64,000 nucleotides of DNA. Origin: Bacilli bacterium. GTDB lineage: Bacteria > Bacillota_I > Bacilli_A > RF39 > UBA660. The stretch's first letter is position 1. Each line of letters opens with the position of its first letter. Below, piece after piece: positions 1 through 8,238 of this stretch. The position numbers and the translations under genes are program-made. The notes beneath the pieces are model-generated. The model saw only the letters and a list, made by a program, of their open reading frames with translations. It made no database searches and had not been told where the DNA came from. The stretch covers positions 1-64,000 of the forward strand of contig JAFRQS010000011.1 in assembly GCA_017428495.1 (NCBI GenBank). The letters run 5' to 3'.

Positions 1-792
1 GATGCTACTGTTGCACTTGCTGAGAGAATTGCTGGTAGTGAGGATGCTTTTGTAAAAATAATGAATGATAAAGTAAAAAAGTTAGGACTTAAAAATACAA
101 ATTTTAAAAATTGTACAGGATTAGATGAAGATGGACATTATTCATCTGCATATGATATGAGTATAATTGCAAAAGAATTAGTAAAGCATAAAAAAATATT
201 AGAATTTTCATCTATATATGAAACGTACTTAAGAGAGAATACAAATAATAAATTTTGGCTTGTAAATACAAATAAGTTGGTTAGATTTTATAAAGGTGTA
301 GACGGGCTTAAAACAGGATATACAGACAAAGCCGGATATTGTTTGACAGCCACAATAGAAAAAGATAATATGAGACTTATAGCTGTTGCTATGGGTGAAC
401 CTACAAGTAATATTAGAAATGCTGAAGTAACTGCTATGTTGGATTATGGTTTTAACTTGTATAAAAATGAAATATATGTAAGTAGTAAAGAAATATTAGG
501 TAGTAAAGATGTAGAATTAGGAAAAGATAGATTTGCTAATATTGTAGTTGTTAAAGATGTATCAAGTATAAATAAAAAAGGTCATAAAGTTGGAAATATA
601 ACTTATGATCTTAATGTAAAAAAATTAAAAGCACCAGTATATAGAGGGCAAAAAGTTGGTACATTGACCATAAAAGAAGATGGTAAAGAACTTACAACAG
701 TTGACGTTACTGTAGATAAATCAATTAAGAAAGCTGGAATATTTGAAATATATTATAGGTATTTAAAAGATATTTTAAGTTTTAATTTATAG
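1..792 (+). CDS. dacF: D-alanyl-D-alanine carboxypeptidase (DacF/PBP5 type), 5' end cut off by the window
   Basis: Low-molecular-weight PBP that trims the terminal D-Ala from peptidoglycan stem peptides outside the membrane. The frame is open from base 1 and reads DATVALAERIAGSEDAF, which in this family directly follows the SxN motif, so the active-site SxxK and SxN lie just left of the window. The KTG motif (VDGLKTGYTD) is at visible residues 104-106, followed by a PBP5 C-terminal-type domain and a hydrophobic/basic tail (YYRYLKDILSFNL) that could anchor it to the membrane. A SigF-type sigma gene follows, the same neighbourhood as dacF-spoIIA in Bacillus, which supports the DacF name. An internal ATG at 61 is not the start, because family-conserved sequence precedes it. 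Confidence 0.93.
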   Translation, partial: DATVALAERIAGSEDAFVKIMNDKVKKLGLKNTNFKNCTGLDEDGHYSSAYDMSIIAKELVKHKKILEFSSIYETYLRENTNNKFWLVNTNKLVRFYKGVDGLKTGYTDKAGYCLTATIEKDNMRLIAVAMGEPTSNIRNAEVTAMLDYGFNLYKNEIYVSSKEILGSKDVELGKDRFANIVVVKDVSSINKKGHKVGNITYDLNVKKLKAPVYRGQKVGTLTIKEDGKELTTVDVTVDKSIKKAGIFEIYYRYLKDILSFNL

Positions 793-820
793 TGCTTCGA
801 CAAAAGAAGTGCTTTTTTTA
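791..820 (+). terminator. Intrinsic terminator after dacF
   Basis: An 8-bp stem (AGTGCTTC with GAAGTGCT, two G-U pairs, 7-nt loop) is followed by seven T. It overlaps the dacF stop codon and separates dacF from the sigma gene. Confidence 0.8.
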
Positions 821-853
821 TATTAGTATTTGATTAAATATATTAAGAAGGAG

Positions 854-1513
854 ATGATAAAAATTGTTGATGAGGTAGTAAAAGAACATGAGAATCTAAT
901 TTATAAGCTTGCTAGTAGTTTTAATCAATCATATAAAGAGGATTTATATCAAGTTGGTGTAATTGGTCTTATAGAAGCATATAATAATTATAATCCTAAG
1001 TATAATGTAAAATTTTCTACATATGCATATCCTTTTATATTAGGAGAAATGAAAAGGTTCATAAGAGAAAATAGAGGTATAAAAGTAAGTAGGGAAATAG
1101 TATATTTATCTAATAGATTAGATAAATTGATTGAATTATTATATCAAAAGCATAAAAGAATGCCTACAGTAGAAGAACTATCTTTAGAAACTGGTATTGA
1201 TTCATGGAAAATAGTTGAAGCAATAGGTATTAGAAATTGTATAAGAAGTATTGATGAACCAATTAATTATGAAGGTAAAATTATTACACTAGAAGATGTT
1301 ATACCAACCAATGATAGCTTTGAAAGTAATGTTGAAGTAGAAGATGTATTTAATTCATTAGAAGATGATGAAAAAATAATAGCGGTAGACAGATTTATAC
1401 ATGATAAATCGCAAAGTGAAGTAGCAAAGATAATGGGATATTCACAAGCAAAAGTATCACGTAAAGAGCAAAAAATAATTACTAAAATCAAAGAATACTA
1501 TAGAGCTAGTTAA
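854..1513 (+). CDS. sigF: RNA polymerase sigma-70 family factor, sporulation SigF/SigG type
   Basis: Sigma factor of the SigB/SigF/SigG group. Region 2 is clear (EDLYQVGVIGLIEAYNNY, then FSTYAYPFILGEMKRFIREN), as is the basic GIKVSRE stretch. Region 4 ends with a helix-turn-helix (QSEVAKIMGYSQAKVSRKEQKI). At about 219 aa it is slightly shorter than usual, mainly at the N-terminus. The position after dacF matches the Bacillus/Clostridium dacF-spoIIAA-spoIIAB-sigF order, but no anti-sigma or anti-anti-sigma gene is present. The start is uncertain: AGAAGGAG (846-853) abuts ATG 854, while ATT 863 has ideal spacing and TTG 830 has no Shine-Dalgarno sequence. The family is sure; the exact paralog (F or G) is inferred from context. 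Confidence 0.88.
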   Translation: MIKIVDEVVKEHENLIYKLASSFNQSYKEDLYQVGVIGLIEAYNNYNPKYNVKFSTYAYPFILGEMKRFIRENRGIKVSREIVYLSNRLDKLIELLYQKHKRMPTVEELSLETGIDSWKIVEAIGIRNCIRSIDEPINYEGKIITLEDVIPTNDSFESNVEVEDVFNSLEDDEKIIAVDRFIHDKSQSEVAKIMGYSQAKVSRKEQKIITKIKEYYRAS

Positions 1514-1530
1514 TACTAGTTCTTTTTTTA
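1503..1530 (+). terminator. Intrinsic terminator after the sigma gene
   Basis: Stem GAGCTAGT/ACTAGTTC (one G-U pair) with a 4-nt loop and a run of seven T. It overlaps the last codons of the sigma gene. Confidence 0.8.
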
Positions 1531-1567
1531 TACATATAATTATAGTATAATTATGGTAGGTGGTTAT

Positions 1568-2299
1568 ATGGAAAGATATAAAGCATTATTAGATATTTTG
1601 AATGAAAAGATTATGGTATTGAATGAAAGAGGTATTGATGTTACTGATTTATTAAGTAGATTAGAAATCATAACAAATGATGAAGAGGCTAGGAATTTAA
1701 TACCAGGATCAGTTAAATATAATATTTATTATGAAAATAAAGTAAGAGAATTATCCGTTTTAATTAATAGAATTGATAATATGACTAATGTTGAAACTCA
1801 TAATAAGAGAAATGAGTGCAATGTTGATTTTGAAGAATTGTTTAATAGGAAAGTAAAAAGCAATATAGCTGTAACTTGTATTACAAATGATGCTATTGTT
1901 ACTAGGTATGCAAATCCTGATGAAAAATATCATTTTAATTCTTTGGCACATATTTTATATGATTTGACAGGCAATGAGGAGTTTAAAGATAAAGTAATGT
2001 TTTTTAATAATGAATATAAAGATTATTGTATTTTTATTAGATATGTAGATTTTGAAGATTACACAGAGATAACTATTGATTTGCCATACATAATCACTAA
2101 AGGAATGATTGATGGTTTATCTAATGTATTTAATTTGTGGAAAAGTGCAAGAATTGATGAAGATAGTTTAGTTCAAGTATATGTAGTAGATGAAGAATTT
2201 AATAAGAAATATAATCCTAGTTTAGATGGTATTGAATTAAATGAACTAGATAAATTATTAGCATATTTAAAAATTAAAGAAGAAAGTAAAATCAAATAG
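1568..2299 (+). CDS. Hypothetical cytosolic protein (243 aa)
   Basis: Not recognised. It is acidic and Asn-rich, with no signal peptide or membrane segment. The N-terminal part (MERYKALLDILNEKI...) looks helical; the second half (about 75-240) has mixed strand/helix character. An upstream in-frame ATG at 1553 exists, but GGTGG at 1559-1563 lies between it and ATG 1568 and fits the latter as Shine-Dalgarno sequence. A TATAAT at 1546-1551 suggests its own promoter just after the sigma-gene terminator. The rpsP promoter follows directly. Confidence 0.7.
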   Translation: MERYKALLDILNEKIMVLNERGIDVTDLLSRLEIITNDEEARNLIPGSVKYNIYYENKVRELSVLINRIDNMTNVETHNKRNECNVDFEELFNRKVKSNIAVTCITNDAIVTRYANPDEKYHFNSLAHILYDLTGNEEFKDKVMFFNNEYKDYCIFIRYVDFEDYTEITIDLPYIITKGMIDGLSNVFNLWKSARIDEDSLVQVYVVDEEFNKKYNPSLDGIELNELDKLLAYLKIKEESKIK

Positions 2300-2344
2300 T
2301 TGTTAACTTTTTTGGTTGACAACAGTATACTTTAGTGATATTAT
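2299..2344 (+). promoter_or_regulatory. rpsP promoter overlapping an inverted repeat
   Basis: TTGACA (2316-2321), a 17-bp spacer and TATTAT (2339-2344) form a near-consensus housekeeping promoter. The -35 box lies in the right arm of a 9-bp inverted repeat (2299-2307 with 2315-2323, one G-T, T-rich 7-nt loop). No T-run follows the hairpin, so it is not a standard terminator. Confidence 0.8.
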
Positions 2345-2365
2345 TGATTTGTGAGGAGGGATATT

Positions 2366-2638
2366 ATGGCAGTTAAATTAAGACTAATGAGAATGGGAGC
2401 TAAGAAAAGACCTTTTTATCGTGTTGTAGCAGCAGATTCTAGATACCCAAGAGATGGTAAATTTGTAGAAGTAGTAGGTACATATAATCCTGTTGATGAA
2501 AATGCTTCTATAAATATTGATGAAGAAAAAGCTATGAAATGGTTAAAGAATGGTGCTATACCTACTGATACAGTTAGAAATATTTTAAGTAGAGCTGGAG
2601 TTATGGAAAAGTTCCATAATACTAAACAAGGTAAATAA
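2366..2638 (+). CDS. rpsP: 30S ribosomal protein S16
   Basis: Small-subunit protein S16. It starts [19 protein letters not shown] and contains [19 protein letters not shown], both hallmark S16 segments; 90 aa is the normal size. ATG 2366 is chosen over the GTG at 2351 because GGAGGG (2355-2360) is positioned for 2366 and S16 begins at this methionine. It has its own strong promoter and is co-transcribed with khpA two bases downstream, as in many Bacillota. Confidence 0.97.
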   Translation: MAVKLRLMRMGAKKRPFYRVVAADSRYPRDGKFVEVVGTYNPVDENASINIDEEKAMKWLKNGAIPTDTVRNILSRAGVMEKFHNTKQGK

Positions 2639-2640
2639 TT

Positions 2641-2886
2641 ATGGATTTAGTAGAATTAACAAGTTATTTAGTTAAATCTTTGGTTAAAGATCCAGATAGT
2701 GTTTCTGTTAAAGAGTTTGAAACAGAGGATGACACTATTTTAATTGAAGTATTAGTAAGTGAAGATGAAATTGCATCTGTAATTGGTAAAGGTGGAAAAA
2801 TAGCTAACTCAATTAGAACTATTGTACAGGCTAGTTCATATTTAAATGGTAACAAGAGAGTAAAAATAAATATAGAAGGTTTTTAA
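2641..2886 (+). CDS. khpA: KH-domain RNA-binding protein KhpA
   Basis: 81-aa single KH-domain protein with the GKGG loop (SVIGKGGKIANSIRTIV, residues about 48-64) that contacts RNA. KhpA proteins bind small and structured RNAs, often with KhpB, and affect cell division and elongation in Gram-positives. Location directly after rpsP is the conserved order. It starts at ATG 2641, two bases after the rpsP stop; the CAAGG at the end of rpsP serves as ribosome site. Confidence 0.94.
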   Translation: MDLVELTSYLVKSLVKDPDSVSVKEFETEDDTILIEVLVSEDEIASVIGKGGKIANSIRTIVQASSYLNGNKRVKINIEGF

Positions 2887-2897
2887 TCTCTTTTTGT

Positions 2898-2972
2898 TGC
2901 CTCGTAGCCAAGTGGTAAGGCAGTGGACTCTGACTCCATCATTCGTAAGTTCGAATCTTACCGAGGCAGCCA
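2898..2972 (+). tRNA. tRNA-Gln (anticodon CUG)
   Basis: Complete cloverleaf: acceptor TGCCTCG/CGAGGCA, discriminator G, encoded CCA (2970-2972), D-arm with GCC/GGC, and anticodon stem GTGGA/TCCAT enclosing the loop CTCTGAC, which places CUG at 2930-2932. The T-arm is GTAAG-TTCGAAT-CTTAC. CUG reads CAG only, so a UUG-anticodon tRNA-Gln must exist elsewhere for CAA, the common codon in such AT-rich DNA. It lies in the khpA transcript direction with a terminator right after. Confidence 0.95.
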
Positions 2973-2980
2973 ATGATTTT

Positions 2981-3008
2981 AAGATAATAGAAATATTATC
3001 TTTTTTTT
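2981..3008 (+). terminator. Intrinsic terminator after tRNA-Gln
   Basis: Perfect 9-bp stem AAGATAATA/TATTATCTT, GAAA loop and a T8 run; ends the rpsP-khpA-tRNA unit. Confidence 0.9.
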
Positions 3009-3016
3009 GTTAAATA

Positions 3017-3045
3017 TTGATATAAATTTGTATTTGTAATATAAT
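3017..3045 (+). promoter_or_regulatory. Promoter of the cdsA operon
   Basis: TTGATA (3017-3022), 17-bp spacer, TATAAT (3040-3045), 20 bp before the cdsA start. Confidence 0.75.
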
Positions 3046-3064
3046 TTTAATAGGGTGAGGATAG

Positions 3065-3853
3065 ATGAAAGAGAGAGTAATAAGTGCCATTATAGCATTA
3101 ATTATTATTGTTCCATTTGTATTATTGGGTGGAGTATATTTTAATGTATCTGTAGCAATATTAGGAACTATAGGGTTATGGGAGTTATTGAGAATTAAGG
3201 AAAATATACCAAGTATAATTAAAATAATTGCATATGTTTTATTTTTAATGTTATTAGTATATGGTTATACATTTACAGGCAAGATATATCTTATGAATTT
3301 TACTTTTGTTGTTATAAGTTTCATAATTTTATTCTCATCATTGCTTGTATATAATGATAGAAAAAAATATAGTGTTGAAGATGTGTTTTACATTTTGGCT
3401 GCTATTATATTTTTGAGTGCGGCATTTAATTTGTTTATAGTTATTAGATCAAAGAGTTTAATGCTTCTTGTTTATTTACTTTTAATTACAACAATGACAG
3501 ATACTTTTGCATATACAATAGGTAGTAAGATTGGTAAACATAAATTATTACCTAATGTTTCACCAAAGAAGAGTGTTGAAGGATTTGTAGCAGGTCTTAT
3601 TGGTGGTACTTTGATAGCTACAGTATTCTACATATTTTGTATAGATTCATCTAGTATTATGTTAACTATAGCTATTACGTTAGTTTTATCCGTAATTGGT
3701 CAAATGGGAGATTTGATATTTTCTTCAATGAAAAGGCATTTTAATATAAAGGATTTTTCTAATATTATGCCAGGACATGGAGGAATATTGGATAGATTAG
3801 ATAGTATTATATTTGTTTTGTTTGGATATATTATTTTTACAATTTTTTTATAG
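3065..3853 (+). CDS. cdsA: Phosphatidate cytidylyltransferase
   Basis: Makes CDP-diacylglycerol from phosphatidic acid and CTP, the branch point of phospholipid synthesis. 262 aa with about seven hydrophobic membrane segments. The C-terminal CdsA signature is intact: SSMKRHFNIKDFSNIMPGHG followed by GILDRLDS. The conserved KKSVEGFVAGLIGG segment precedes it. It starts at ATG 3065 behind AGGGTGAGG. First gene of an operon cdsA-rseP-hypothetical-fmt-hypothetical, with gaps of about 10 bp and an AGGAGG before rseP; cdsA-rseP adjacency is common in bacteria. Confidence 0.96.
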   Translation: MKERVISAIIALIIIVPFVLLGGVYFNVSVAILGTIGLWELLRIKENIPSIIKIIAYVLFLMLLVYGYTFTGKIYLMNFTFVVISFIILFSSLLVYNDRKKYSVEDVFYILAAIIFLSAAFNLFIVIRSKSLMLLVYLLLITTMTDTFAYTIGSKIGKHKLLPNVSPKKSVEGFVAGLIGGTLIATVFYIFCIDSSSIMLTIAITLVLSVIGQMGDLIFSSMKRHFNIKDFSNIMPGHGGILDRLDSIIFVLFGYIIFTIFL

Positions 3854-3861
3854 GAGGAAAT

Positions 3862-4902
3862 ATGACATTAATATATTTTGTATTAATACTAGGATTAACT
3901 GTATTTATACATGAATTTGGACATTTTATAATAGCAAAGAAAAATGGAGTATATTGTTATGAATTTTCTTTAGGAATGGGCCCTAAGTTATATTCATTCA
4001 ATAGAAAAAATGATGAAACAACATATTCATTAAGATTATTTCCAATTGGTGGATATGTACAAATGGCTGGTGAAGAAATAGAAGAAGATAAAAATATACC
4101 GAAAAAAAATAGAATGCAATCAAAAACAATTCCACAAAAATTGTCAATTGTATTAGCAGGTATATGTAATAATTTTTTATTGGGAATAATTTTACTTTTA
4201 TTGATGGCATTCATATATGGTGCACCTGAAACAAAACCATATATAAAAACTGTAGATAAAGCATATAATGCGTATAAAGTAGATGTGCGTGAAGGTGATT
4301 TGGTTAAGAAATTAAATGGTAAGAGAATGAAAAGTATAGATGATGTTATGCTTGAATTTCAGCTTATTAAACCTGGAACATCAATTAGCGTTGAATTAGT
4401 AGATAAGGATGGTAATTTAAAAAGTAGAATATTAATTCCAACTAAAGTTAATGAAGATGGTAATGATAGATATGTTTATGGTATTGGATTTGATACTGAT
4501 ATTCATAGAGGATTTTTTAGATCAATACGATATACTTTTTCTAAATTTGGTTCTATAGTAAGAAATTTATTTAAAGTAATTGGTAAGCTAATAACTGGTG
4601 GATTAGGTATAAATAGTTTATCTGGCCCAGTTGGTATATATAATGTTATTGGTGAACAATCTAAGCAAGGTTTTGAAAATGTAATTTATTTAGCAGCGTA
4701 CATATCTATAAATGTTGGATTTGTTAATTTATTACCTTTTCCAGCATTTGATGGTGGAAGAGCTTTGTTCTTAATAATAGAAGCTATTACGAAGAAACCA
4801 ATAAATGCAAAAACTGAAAATATAATTCATACAATTGGTTTTGCATTGTTAATGTTATTGGTAGTATTAATAACTGTAAATGATATTATTAAATTATTTT
4901 AG
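3862..4902 (+). CDS. rseP: Site-2 intramembrane zinc metalloprotease (RseP/RasP, M50)
   Basis: Cleaves membrane-embedded substrates such as anti-sigma factors and signal-peptide remnants. The zinc motif HEFGH is at residues 17-21 in the first membrane segment; a PDZ domain spans about 115-200; the third zinc ligand motif NLLPFPAFDGG is at about 289-299. 346 aa is typical of Gram-positive RasP with one PDZ. Follows cdsA by 8 bp with TAGGAGG as ribosome site. The PDZ domain and cdsA linkage favour RseP over SpoIVFB, the other M50 protease found in sporulating relatives. Confidence 0.95.
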   Translation: MTLIYFVLILGLTVFIHEFGHFIIAKKNGVYCYEFSLGMGPKLYSFNRKNDETTYSLRLFPIGGYVQMAGEEIEEDKNIPKKNRMQSKTIPQKLSIVLAGICNNFLLGIILLLLMAFIYGAPETKPYIKTVDKAYNAYKVDVREGDLVKKLNGKRMKSIDDVMLEFQLIKPGTSISVELVDKDGNLKSRILIPTKVNEDGNDRYVYGIGFDTDIHRGFFRSIRYTFSKFGSIVRNLFKVIGKLITGGLGINSLSGPVGIYNVIGEQSKQGFENVIYLAAYISINVGFVNLLPFPAFDGGRALFLIIEAITKKPINAKTENIIHTIGFALLMLLVVLITVNDIIKLF

Positions 4903-4911
4903 GAGGATATT

Positions 4912-5268
4912 ATGAATGGTAATTTAAAGAATTTTTGTAAAAATTATAATATTATTGTTAATTGTGAATTCTTAGATGATGATTTGTTTAGTAAAAAACT
5001 AGTTGATTTTTATAAAAATGCAATTAATAAAACTTCTAGTACTGATGAGAATAGTTTAAAAAAATTAGCAATGTATGATAAAGTTATGAAAAAATATATC
5101 GATGATTATGCATTTTCTAAGAAATTAAGGAATTCAGTAGATATATCATCTATTTTGCGTAGTAAAATAGATTTAACAGATGCAGTTTTAGATTATGCAG
5201 TAGCATTTTCTAATAAATATAATGATAGAGAAATTGATGAACCAATTGTAACAACAAGATGGATATAG
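4912..5268 (+). CDS. Hypothetical small protein (118 aa) in the rseP-fmt operon
   Basis: Not recognised. Largely helical, Lys/Asp/Asn-rich, no signal or membrane segment. Two cysteines lie near the N-terminus (FCKNYNIIVNC). It begins 9 bp after rseP behind AGGAGG and ends 9 bp before fmt, so translation as part of this operon is very likely, but no function can be read from sequence or place. Confidence 0.75.
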   Translation: MNGNLKNFCKNYNIIVNCEFLDDDLFSKKLVDFYKNAINKTSSTDENSLKKLAMYDKVMKKYIDDYAFSKKLRNSVDISSILRSKIDLTDAVLDYAVAFSNKYNDREIDEPIVTTRWI

Positions 5269-5277
5269 AGGTGTAAT

Positions 5278-6216
5278 ATGGACACATTAAGAATAATTTT
5301 TATGGGTACGCCTGAGTTTGGTTTACCAGCATTGAAGGAATTGAATGAGAAGTATGGAGTTAAGGCTGTTGTATGTCAACCTGATAAGCCATCAAATAGA
5401 GGTGTAATTAATTATTCACCGATCAAAAAGTATGCTCTTGAGAACAATATAAAAGTTTATCAACCAATTAAGTTAAGTGAAGATTTTGTTGATATATTAA
5501 AAGAAAATCCAAATTTGATAATAACATGTGCTTACGGGCAGATAATTCCAGATGATTTATTGAGATATCCAATGTATGGATGCATTAATATACATGCATC
5601 ATTATTACCTAAATTAAGAGGTGGAGCACCTATTCATAGAGCTATTATGGAAGGATATAATGAAACAGGAATAACTATAATGAAAATGTCATCTAAGCTT
5701 GATGCTGGAGATATAATTTCACAAAGAAAGGTCATAATTGAAGATACTGATAATGTAGGTACTCTTCATGACAAATTGAGCATTGTTGGTAAAGAATTAT
5801 TAATGGAAACAATACCATCAATTATTAACAGAACTGCGACATATACAAAACAAGATGAGAGTATGGCAACTTATGGTTGGAATATAAAAAAAGAAGATGA
5901 GAGAATTGATTATCAAGAAACAACAAGAGAAATTGTGAATAAGATAAGAGGCTTAAATCCATGGCCGGGTGCGTATTCGCTTCTTAGTGGAAGAATTGTA
6001 AAAATATGGAATGCAAGATATGGTAATAATTATTATAGTGATGCTTTAAATGGACAAATTACTAACTTATATAGTGATGGTATTGGTGTTAAAACTCAAA
6101 ATGGAGAAATAATTATTACTGAGCTTCAATTAGAAGGAAAAAGAAGAATGAGTGCTAATGAATTTGTGAATGGTGTTGTAAATAAAGAAGTTTTGGTTGG
6201 TAGAATATTTGAGTAG
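5278..6216 (+). CDS. fmt: Methionyl-tRNA formyltransferase
   Basis: Formylates Met-tRNA(fMet) for initiation. 312 aa. The N-terminal Rossmann-type formyltransferase domain carries IFMGTPEFGLPAL at the start and the active-site segment NIHASLLPKLRGGAPIHRAI (Asn104, His106); the third catalytic residue is the Asp in KLDAGDII. The C-terminal tRNA-binding OB domain (RGLNPWPGAYS...) is complete. The partner deformylase (def) is encoded at 17324-17872. Ribosome site AGAGGTG before ATG 5278. Confidence 0.96.
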   Translation: MDTLRIIFMGTPEFGLPALKELNEKYGVKAVVCQPDKPSNRGVINYSPIKKYALENNIKVYQPIKLSEDFVDILKENPNLIITCAYGQIIPDDLLRYPMYGCINIHASLLPKLRGGAPIHRAIMEGYNETGITIMKMSSKLDAGDIISQRKVIIEDTDNVGTLHDKLSIVGKELLMETIPSIINRTATYTKQDESMATYGWNIKKEDERIDYQETTREIVNKIRGLNPWPGAYSLLSGRIVKIWNARYGNNYYSDALNGQITNLYSDGIGVKTQNGEIIITELQLEGKRRMSANEFVNGVVNKEVLVGRIFE

Positions 6217-6224
6217 GTGTAGTT

Positions 6225-6836
6225 ATGTTATATAAAATAAGAGAATTTAATAAGAATTATTCTAATATAGTATTTCTTATAATTATGATATTTATATTGG
6301 TTGTACTAATTATTACATCGATTAACAATAGAAATAAACCAAAAGAATGTGTAATTCCTAGTAAAGTAGTTGGAATGGCTACAGATTATTCATATGATAT
6401 AAAAGTTTTAAAAGATGATGTTGAAATAGCAAAATTATTTGTAAAGAAATATGATTCTAAACATTTAATTGAATTAAATAAAGATGATGAAAAAAATATT
6501 TATTTTTTACAATATACTGATTTTTTAAGAAAAAATTCAAATGGTACGTATTCTAATTTTGGTTCAAATGAATTAATAGAAGGCTTAGATAATAAGTATA
6601 TATTATTTGAGTATATCAATGATTTAAGTATGACTAGTGATATAATTACAAGAAATGATAGAAATTGCTATATTAATAGAAAAGAAAATGTCTCTATATG
6701 TGTAAATATGGATAATAGTGTGGAGCTTACATCAGATGAGTATACTTTAATATTTAATATTAAAGATAAGTATATTGATGATTTTGATGTTGTAATTGAA
6801 AAGTTAGAAAATTATGATGAAAATGTAAATGAATAA
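6225..6836 (+). CDS. Hypothetical membrane-anchored protein (203 aa)
   Basis: Not recognised. One N-terminal membrane segment (about 17-35, IVFLIIMIFILVVLIITSI) follows a basic start, so the remaining about 165 residues probably lie outside. The outer part is Asp/Asn/Lys-rich and has three cysteines (residue 41 and two near 150-160: DRNCYINRKENVSICVN), which could form a disulfide. Last gene of the cdsA operon, 8 bp after fmt, followed by a terminator. Confidence 0.75.
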   Translation: MLYKIREFNKNYSNIVFLIIMIFILVVLIITSINNRNKPKECVIPSKVVGMATDYSYDIKVLKDDVEIAKLFVKKYDSKHLIELNKDDEKNIYFLQYTDFLRKNSNGTYSNFGSNELIEGLDNKYILFEYINDLSMTSDIITRNDRNCYINRKENVSICVNMDNSVELTSDEYTLIFNIKDKYIDDFDVVIEKLENYDENVNE

Positions 6837-6863
6837 ATTATGAAATGTTTCATAATTTTTTTC
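6835..6863 (+). terminator. Intrinsic terminator of the cdsA-fmt operon
   Basis: 11-bp stem AAATTATGAAA/TTTCATAATTT with a 2-nt loop and T-run. A TATAAT at 6871-6876 just downstream probably starts the lspA transcript, with its weak -35 in the stem. Confidence 0.85.
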
Positions 6864-6891
6864 TTTATGTTATAATAAAATAGGTGATTTT

Positions 6892-7368
6892 ATGAAGAAG
6901 CTAATATTAATATTATCTATTGTATTATTATCTATTGATCAAGTAATAAAAGTGTTTATAACTAAATCGATGGATGTATATAGTAGTATTAAATTAATTC
7001 CTAATTTTTTAAATCTTACATATGTTAAAAACACTGGTGCAGCATTTAGTATATTACAAGGTGGAAGGATTTTTTTCATAATATTAGGTATAATTTCTTT
7101 AATAGTTTTAATTAGATTTATATTATTGGATAAAAAAATAACGAGGTTTGATAGTATAAGTTATTCATTAGTATTAGCTGGTATATCTGGTAATTTAATA
7201 GATAGAATATTTTATGGTGGTGTTATTGATTATATAAGTATCAATTTACCATTTTATGATATGCCAATATTTAATTTTGCAGATATGTGTATAGTTATTG
7301 GAATATTAATGATTATCTACATAATGATTATAAAGGGTGATAGTGATGAGAATATTTACCGTAGATAA
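6892..7368 (+). CDS. lspA: Lipoprotein signal peptidase (signal peptidase II)
   Basis: Aspartic membrane protease that removes signal peptides from prolipoproteins. 158 aa, four membrane segments. Conserved boxes: DQVIK (16-20), NTGAAFSIL (47-55), GNLIDRIFYGGVIDY (100-114) and FNFADMCI (127-134), with the catalytic pair Asp113 and Asp131. First gene of lspA-rluD-rhomboid; its end overlaps the next gene by 23 bases. lspA-rluD linkage is common in Bacillota. Confidence 0.96.
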   Translation: MKKLILILSIVLLSIDQVIKVFITKSMDVYSSIKLIPNFLNLTYVKNTGAAFSILQGGRIFFIILGIISLIVLIRFILLDKKITRFDSISYSLVLAGISGNLIDRIFYGGVIDYISINLPFYDMPIFNFADMCIVIGILMIIYIMIIKGDSDENIYRR

Positions 7369-8230
7369 TGATTTGGCAGATGTTAGAATAGATAAGTATT
7401 TAATAGATATATTAAATATTAGTAGAAGTAAAATACAAAAATTAATTGAATCAAATAATATATTGGTAAATGATAAGACAGTAAAAAATAGCTACATTGT
7501 AAGAGTAGATGATATGATAAAAGTTAATGATATTATTGAAAATACAGATATATTACCAGAAAATATACCTCTTGATATAGTTTATGAAGATGAATATTTA
7601 TTAGTAGTAAACAAACCTAGTGGAATGGTAGTGCATCCAGCATTGGGACACTATAGTGGAACTTTGGTAAATGCTTTAATGTATCATACTAATTTATCCA
7701 ATAATGATATGAGGCCGGGTATAGTACATAGAATTGATAAAGATACAAGTGGTTTATTATTGGTTGCTAAAAATGATGATGTGCATTTGTTTTTAAGTGA
7801 AGAATTAAGTAAAAGAAAAGTAAATAGAAAGTATATAGCACTAGTATATGGTGTTATTAATAATGATACTGGTACAATAGATGCTCCTATAGGTAGAAGT
7901 ATATTTGATAGGAAAAAGATGATGGTGACTGATATAAATAGTAAAAATGCTGTTACTCATTTTAAAGTTTTAGAAAGATATAAAAACGCTACATTAATTG
8001 AATGTACGCTTGAGACCGGAAGAACTCATCAAATAAGAGTACATATGGAATACATAGGTTATCCTATTGTTAACGATCCAGTATATTGTAAGAAAAAAAC
8101 TATAAATGATTTTGGACAGATGTTGCATGCTAAAACAATAGGATTTAGTCATCCAATTACAAATAAGTATATGGAATTTAGTAAAGATGCTCCAAAAGAA
8201 TTTTATGAAATATTAGAAACATTTAAATAG
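7346..8230 (+). CDS. rluD: RluD-family 23S rRNA pseudouridine synthase (RluA superfamily)
   Basis: Isomerises uridines in large-subunit rRNA. 294 aa: N-terminal S4 RNA-binding domain (about 13-60) and RluA catalytic domain with HRIDKDTSGLL at 128-138; Asp131 is the catalytic residue. The later GRTHQIRVH motif is intact. ATG 7346 is preferred to GTG 7337 because AAAGGGTGA (7332-7340) lies at ribosome-site distance from 7346. Overlaps the end of lspA, implying coupled translation. The exact uridine target cannot be read from sequence. Confidence 0.92.
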   Translation: MRIFTVDNDLADVRIDKYLIDILNISRSKIQKLIESNNILVNDKTVKNSYIVRVDDMIKVNDIIENTDILPENIPLDIVYEDEYLLVVNKPSGMVVHPALGHYSGTLVNALMYHTNLSNNDMRPGIVHRIDKDTSGLLLVAKNDDVHLFLSEELSKRKVNRKYIALVYGVINNDTGTIDAPIGRSIFDRKKMMVTDINSKNAVTHFKVLERYKNATLIECTLETGRTHQIRVHMEYIGYPIVNDPVYCKKKTINDFGQMLHAKTIGFSHPITNKYMEFSKDAPKEFYEILETFK

Positions 8231-8238
8231 GAGGATAT

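Noticed and set aside
3862-4902. M50 protease as SpoIVFB, given the other sporulation genes
   Set aside because: It has a PDZ domain and follows cdsA, which fits RseP/RasP; SpoIVFB lacks this layout.
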